A program made the translations under genes and the position numbers. A stretch of DNA of 64,000 nt, from the NCBI RefSeq assembly GCF_000002995.4, contig NW_025062476.1, forward strand, positions 14,131,001-14,195,000, written 5' to 3'. This DNA is from Brugia malayi. Its lineage: Eukaryota > Nematoda > Chromadorea > Rhabditida > Onchocercidae. The notes under the pieces are model-generated. The model was not told the DNA's origin, made no database searches, and worked only from the letters and a program-made list of their open reading frames with translations. This document shows positions 59,786 to 64,000 of the stretch, piece by piece; within the stretch, counting starts at the first letter, position 1; each line of letters begins with the position of its first letter.

Positions 59786-62700
59786 GAATTAAGTTCAAAA
59801 TATTGCTATTTTTAGCAGTTTTGGCACTTAATTAAAATAAAAATTAATAATTTAGAACCAATTTCCTTGTTTAATGAAAGAAAACTATTACAAATTTTAA
59901 AATTTTTAAAAAGTTCAAAATTTTAATTTTAAATTAAATTTAATTTTGAACCTTAAATTGAATTAAAACCATCATTAATTGAAAGTTCTATTAATTTCGG
60001 TGATCAATTTTTGAGCAAAACTTAATTTCAAAAGCGTATTTTAATATTTAAACTATAAAATGAACACACTATATATGACCCGCTCTGCTGCAATGCTTAC
60101 AACATAATGAATTAAGTTCAAAATATTGCTATTTTTAGCAGTTTTGGCAATTAATTAAAATAAAAATTAATAATTCAGAACCAATTTCCTTGTTTAATGA
60201 AAGAAAACTATTCAGATTTTAAAATTTTTAAAAAGTTCAAAATTTTAATTTTAAATTAAATTTAATTTTGAACCTTAAATTGAATTAAAACCATCATTAA
60301 TTGAAAGTTCTATTAATTTCGGTGATCAATTTTTGAGCAAAACTTAATTTCAAAAGCGTATTTTAATATTTAAACTATAAAATGAACACACTATATATGA
60401 CCCGCTCTGCTGCAATGCTTACAACATAATGAATTAAGTTCAAAATATTGCTATTTTTAGCAGTTTTGGCACTTAATTAAAATAAAAATTAATAATTTAG
60501 AACCAATTTCCTTGTTTAATGCAAGAAAACTATTACAAATTTTAAAATTTTTAAAAAATTCAATATTTAAATTTGAAATTAAATTTAATTTTCAACCTTA
60601 AATTGAATTAAAACCATCATTAATTGAAAGTTTTATTAATTTTGCCGGTGAAATATTGCGCCAAACTTAATTACAAAAGCGTATTTTAATATTTAAACTA
60701 TAAAATGAACACACTATATATGACCCGCTCTGCTGCAATGCTTACAACATAATGAATTAAGTTCAAAATATTGCTATTTTTAGCAGTTTTGGCACTTAAT
60801 TAAAATAAAAATTATTAATTTAGAACCAATTTCCTTGTTTAATGCAAGAAAACTATTACAAATTTTAAAATTTTTAAAAAATTCAATATTTAAATTTGAA
60901 ATTAAATTTTATTTTCAACCTTAAATTGAATTAAAACCATGATTAATTGAAAGTTTTATTAATTTTGCCGGTGAAATATTGCGCCAAACTTAATTACAAA
61001 AGCGTATTTTAATATTTAAACTATAAAACGAGCACACCGTATATGACCCGCTCTGCTGCAATGCTTACAACATAATGAATTAAGTTCAAAATATTGCTAT
61101 TTTTAGCAGTTTTGGCACTTAATTAAAATAAAAATTAATAATTCAGAACCAATTTCCTTGTTTAATGAAAGAAAACTATTACAAATTTTAAAATTTTTAA
61201 AAAATTCAATATTTAAATTTGAAATTAAATTTAATTTTGAACCTTAAATTGAATTAAAACCATGATTAATTGAAAGTTTTATTAATTTTGCCGGTGGAAT
61301 ATTGCACCAAACTTAATTACAAAAGCGTATTTTAATATTTAAACTATAAAATGAACACACTATATATGACCCGCTCTGCTGCAATGCATATAACATAATG
61401 AATTAAGTTCAAAATATTGCTATTTTTAGCAGTTTTGGCACTTAATTAAAATAAAAATTAATAATTTAGAACCAATTTCCTTGTTTAATGCACGAAAACT
61501 ATTACAAATTTTAAAATTTTTAAAAAATTCAATATTTAAATTTGAAATTAAATTTAATTTTGAACCTTAAATTGAATTAAAACCATCATTAATTGAAAGT
61601 TCTATTAATTTCGGTGATCAATTTTTGAGCAAAACTTAATTTCAAAAGCGTATTTTAATATTTAAACTATAAAATGAACACACTATATATGACCCGCTCT
61701 GCTGCAATGCTTACAACATAATGAATTAAGTTCAAAATATTGCTATTTTTAGCAGTTTTGGCACTTAATTAAAATAAAAATTATTAATTTAGAACCAATT
61801 TCCTTGTTTAATGCAAGAAAACTATTACAAATTTTAAAATTTTTAAAAAATTCAATATTTAAATTTGAAATTAAATTTAATTTTCAACCTTAAATTGAAT
61901 TAAAACCATCATTAATTGAAAGTTTTATTAATTTTGCCGGTGAAATATTGCGCCAAACTTAATTACAAAAGCGTATTTTAATATTTAAACTATAAAATGA
62001 ACACACTATATATGACCCGCTCTGCTGCAATGCTTACAACATAATGAATTAAGTTCAAAATATTGCTATTTTTAGCAGTTTTGGCACTTAATTAAAATAA
62101 AAATTATTAATTTAGAACCAATTTCCTTGTTTAATGCAAGAAAACTATTACAAATTTTAAAATTTTTAAAAAATTCAATATTTAAATTTGAAATTAAATT
62201 TAATTTTCAACCTTAAATTGAATTAAAACCATGATTAATTGAAAGTTTTATTAATTTTGCCGATGAAATATTGCGCCAAAACTTAATTACAAAAGCGTAT
62301 TTTAATATTTAAACTATAAAACGAGCACACCGTATATGACCCGCTCTGCTGCAATGCTTACAACATAATGAATTAAGTTCAAAATATTGCTATTTTTAGC
62401 AGTTTTGGCACTTAATTAAAATAAAAATTAATAATTTAGAACCAATTTCCTTGTTTAATGAAAGAAAACTATTACAAATTTTAAAATTTTTAAAAAATTC
62501 AATATTTAAATTTGAAATTAAATTTAATTTTGAACCTTAAATTGAATTAAAACCATGATTAATTGAAAGTTTTATTAATTTTGCCGATGAAATATTGCGC
62601 AAAACTTAATTACAAAAGCGTATTTTAATATTTAAACTATAAAATGAACACACTATATATGACCCGCTCTGCTGCAATGCATATAACATAATGAATTATG

Positions 62701-64000
62701 TTCAAAATATTGCTATTTTTAGCAGTTTTGGCACTTAATTAAAATAAAAATTAATAATTTAGAACCAATTTCCTTGTTTAATGCAAGAAAACTATTACAA
62801 ATTTTAAAATTTTTAAAAAATTCAATATTTAAATTTGAAATTAAATTTAATTTTCAACCTTAAATTGAATTAAAACCATGATTAATTGAAAGTTTTATTA
62901 ATTTTGCCGGTGAAATATTGCGCCAAACTTAATTACAAAAGCGTATTTTAATATTTAAACTATAAAATGAGCACACCATATATGACCCGCTCTGCTGCAA
63001 TGCATATAACATAATGAATTAAGTTCAAAATATTGCTATTTTTAGCAGTTTTGGCACTTAATTAAAATAAAAATTAATAATTTAGAACCAATTTCCTTGT
63101 TTAATGCAAGAAAACTATTACAAATTTTAAAATTTTTAAAAAATTCAATATTTAAATTTGAAATTAAATTTAATTTTCAACCTTAAATTGAATTAAAACC
63201 ATCATTAATTGAAAGTTTTATTAATTTTGCCGGTGAAATATTGCACCAAACTTAATTACAAAAGCGTATTTTAATATTTAAACTATAAAATGAACACACT
63301 ATATATGACCCGCTCTGCTGCAATGCATATAACATAATGAATTAAGTTCAAAATATTGCTATTTTTAGCAGTTTTGGCACTTAATTAAAATAAAAATTAA
63401 TAATTTAGAACCAATTTCCTTGTTTAATGAAAGAAAACTATTACAAATTTTAAAATTTTTAAAAAATTCAATATTTAAATTTGAAATTAAATTTAATTTT
63501 GAACCTTAAATTGAATTAAAACCATGATTAATTGAAAGTTTATTAATTTTGCGATGAAATTTTTCAGCAAAACTTAATTACAAAAGCGTATTTTAATATT
63601 TAAACTATAAAATGAACACACTATATATGACCCGCTCTGCTGCAATGCATATAACATAATGAATTAAGTTCAAAATATTGCTATTTTTAGCAGTTTTGGC
63701 ACTTAATTAAAATAAAAATTAATAATTTAGAACCAATTTCCTTGTTTAATGAAAGAAAACTATTACAAATTTTAAAATTTTTAAAAAATTCAAAATTTAA
63801 ATTTGAAATTAAATTTAATTTTGAACCTTAAATTGAATTAAAACCATCATTAATTGAAAGTTCTATTAATTTCGGTGATCAATTTTGAGCAAAACTTAAT
63901 TTCAAAAGCGTATTTTAATATTTAAACTATAAAATGAGCACACCATATATGACCCGCTCTGCTGCAATGCATATAACATAATGAATTAAGTTCAAAATAT
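59786..64000 (-). repeat. HhaI-type 323-bp satellite array (homogeneous)
   Basis: Thirteen complete head-to-tail monomers start at 59786, 60109, 60431, 60754, 61077, 61400, 61723, 62046, 62370, 62693, 63016, 63339 and 63661. A fourteenth begins at 63983 and is cut by the window end. Lengths are 322-324 bp. Monomers are highly similar but mosaic for a short variable patch: GCGC-containing types, GCAC types, and a TGATCAATTTTTGAGC type. The stretch at 62597-62619 matches the Brugia HhaI primer region as I remember it, and the 322-bp length also fits that satellite. The orientation is opposite to the neighbouring diverged block. Confidence 0.93.

Noticed and set aside
1..64000. CRISPR arrays, bacterial operons, prophage or complete transposons
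   Set aside because: The DNA is clearly eukaryotic with introns. No transposase, reverse transcriptase or terminal repeats were seen.

Overview
The window looks like nuclear DNA of a filarial nematode, most probably Brugia. The DNA is AT-rich. The genes have many small, phase-matched GT-AG introns ending in TTTCAG/TTTTAG. Blocks of the nematode telomere hexamer TTAGGC occur inside repeats. The last 4.2 kb is a head-to-tail array of ~323-bp AT-rich monomers that I recognise from memory as the Brugia HhaI satellite, because the stretch at 62597-62619 matches the conserved HhaI primer region as I recall it. No database search was possible.

Layout. 1-13.1 kb: gene-poor DNA with two ~2.75-kb nearly identical direct copies (2702-5447 and 10378-13142). 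Between them lies a six-exon minus-strand 7-transmembrane receptor gene (5765-7706) inside a 2.3-kb block that recurs at 28372-30690. 14.1-27.5 kb: a compact plus-strand gene block. It holds an MLT-10-type moulting protein (14186-18173), a UQCC2-like complex III assembly factor (19499-20168), a SAM-domain C19orf47 homologue (21061-23545) and an EAPP (E2F-associated phosphoprotein) homologue (24160-27465). The exon phases close to whole open frames; they are worked out by eye, not from transcripts. 28.4-30.7 kb: second receptor copy. 32.4-34.4 kb: a three-exon gene with a signal-peptide-like start and three C2H2-type fingers. 40.3-42.6 kb: a divergent presenilin-like gene with the GxGD and DAFAVLAP..GPLR motifs, but with two compensating frameshifts around the region corresponding to the PAL motif. 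44.8-59.8 kb: diverged, orientation-switching relatives of the HhaI monomer, several units carrying embedded TTAGGC blocks. 59.8-64 kb: homogeneous HhaI-type array running off the window end.

The genes do not form one pathway. They are a moulting secretory protein, a mitochondrial assembly factor, nuclear or regulatory proteins and chemoreceptor-like GPCRs. The most striking points are the mosaic receptor pair (about 99.8% identical apart from a replaced intron plus the first half of TM3), the presenilin-like locus with a double frameshift, and the satellite edge with telomere blocks and inversion junctions. Several stretches contain nothing I can identify, and these are stated as such.
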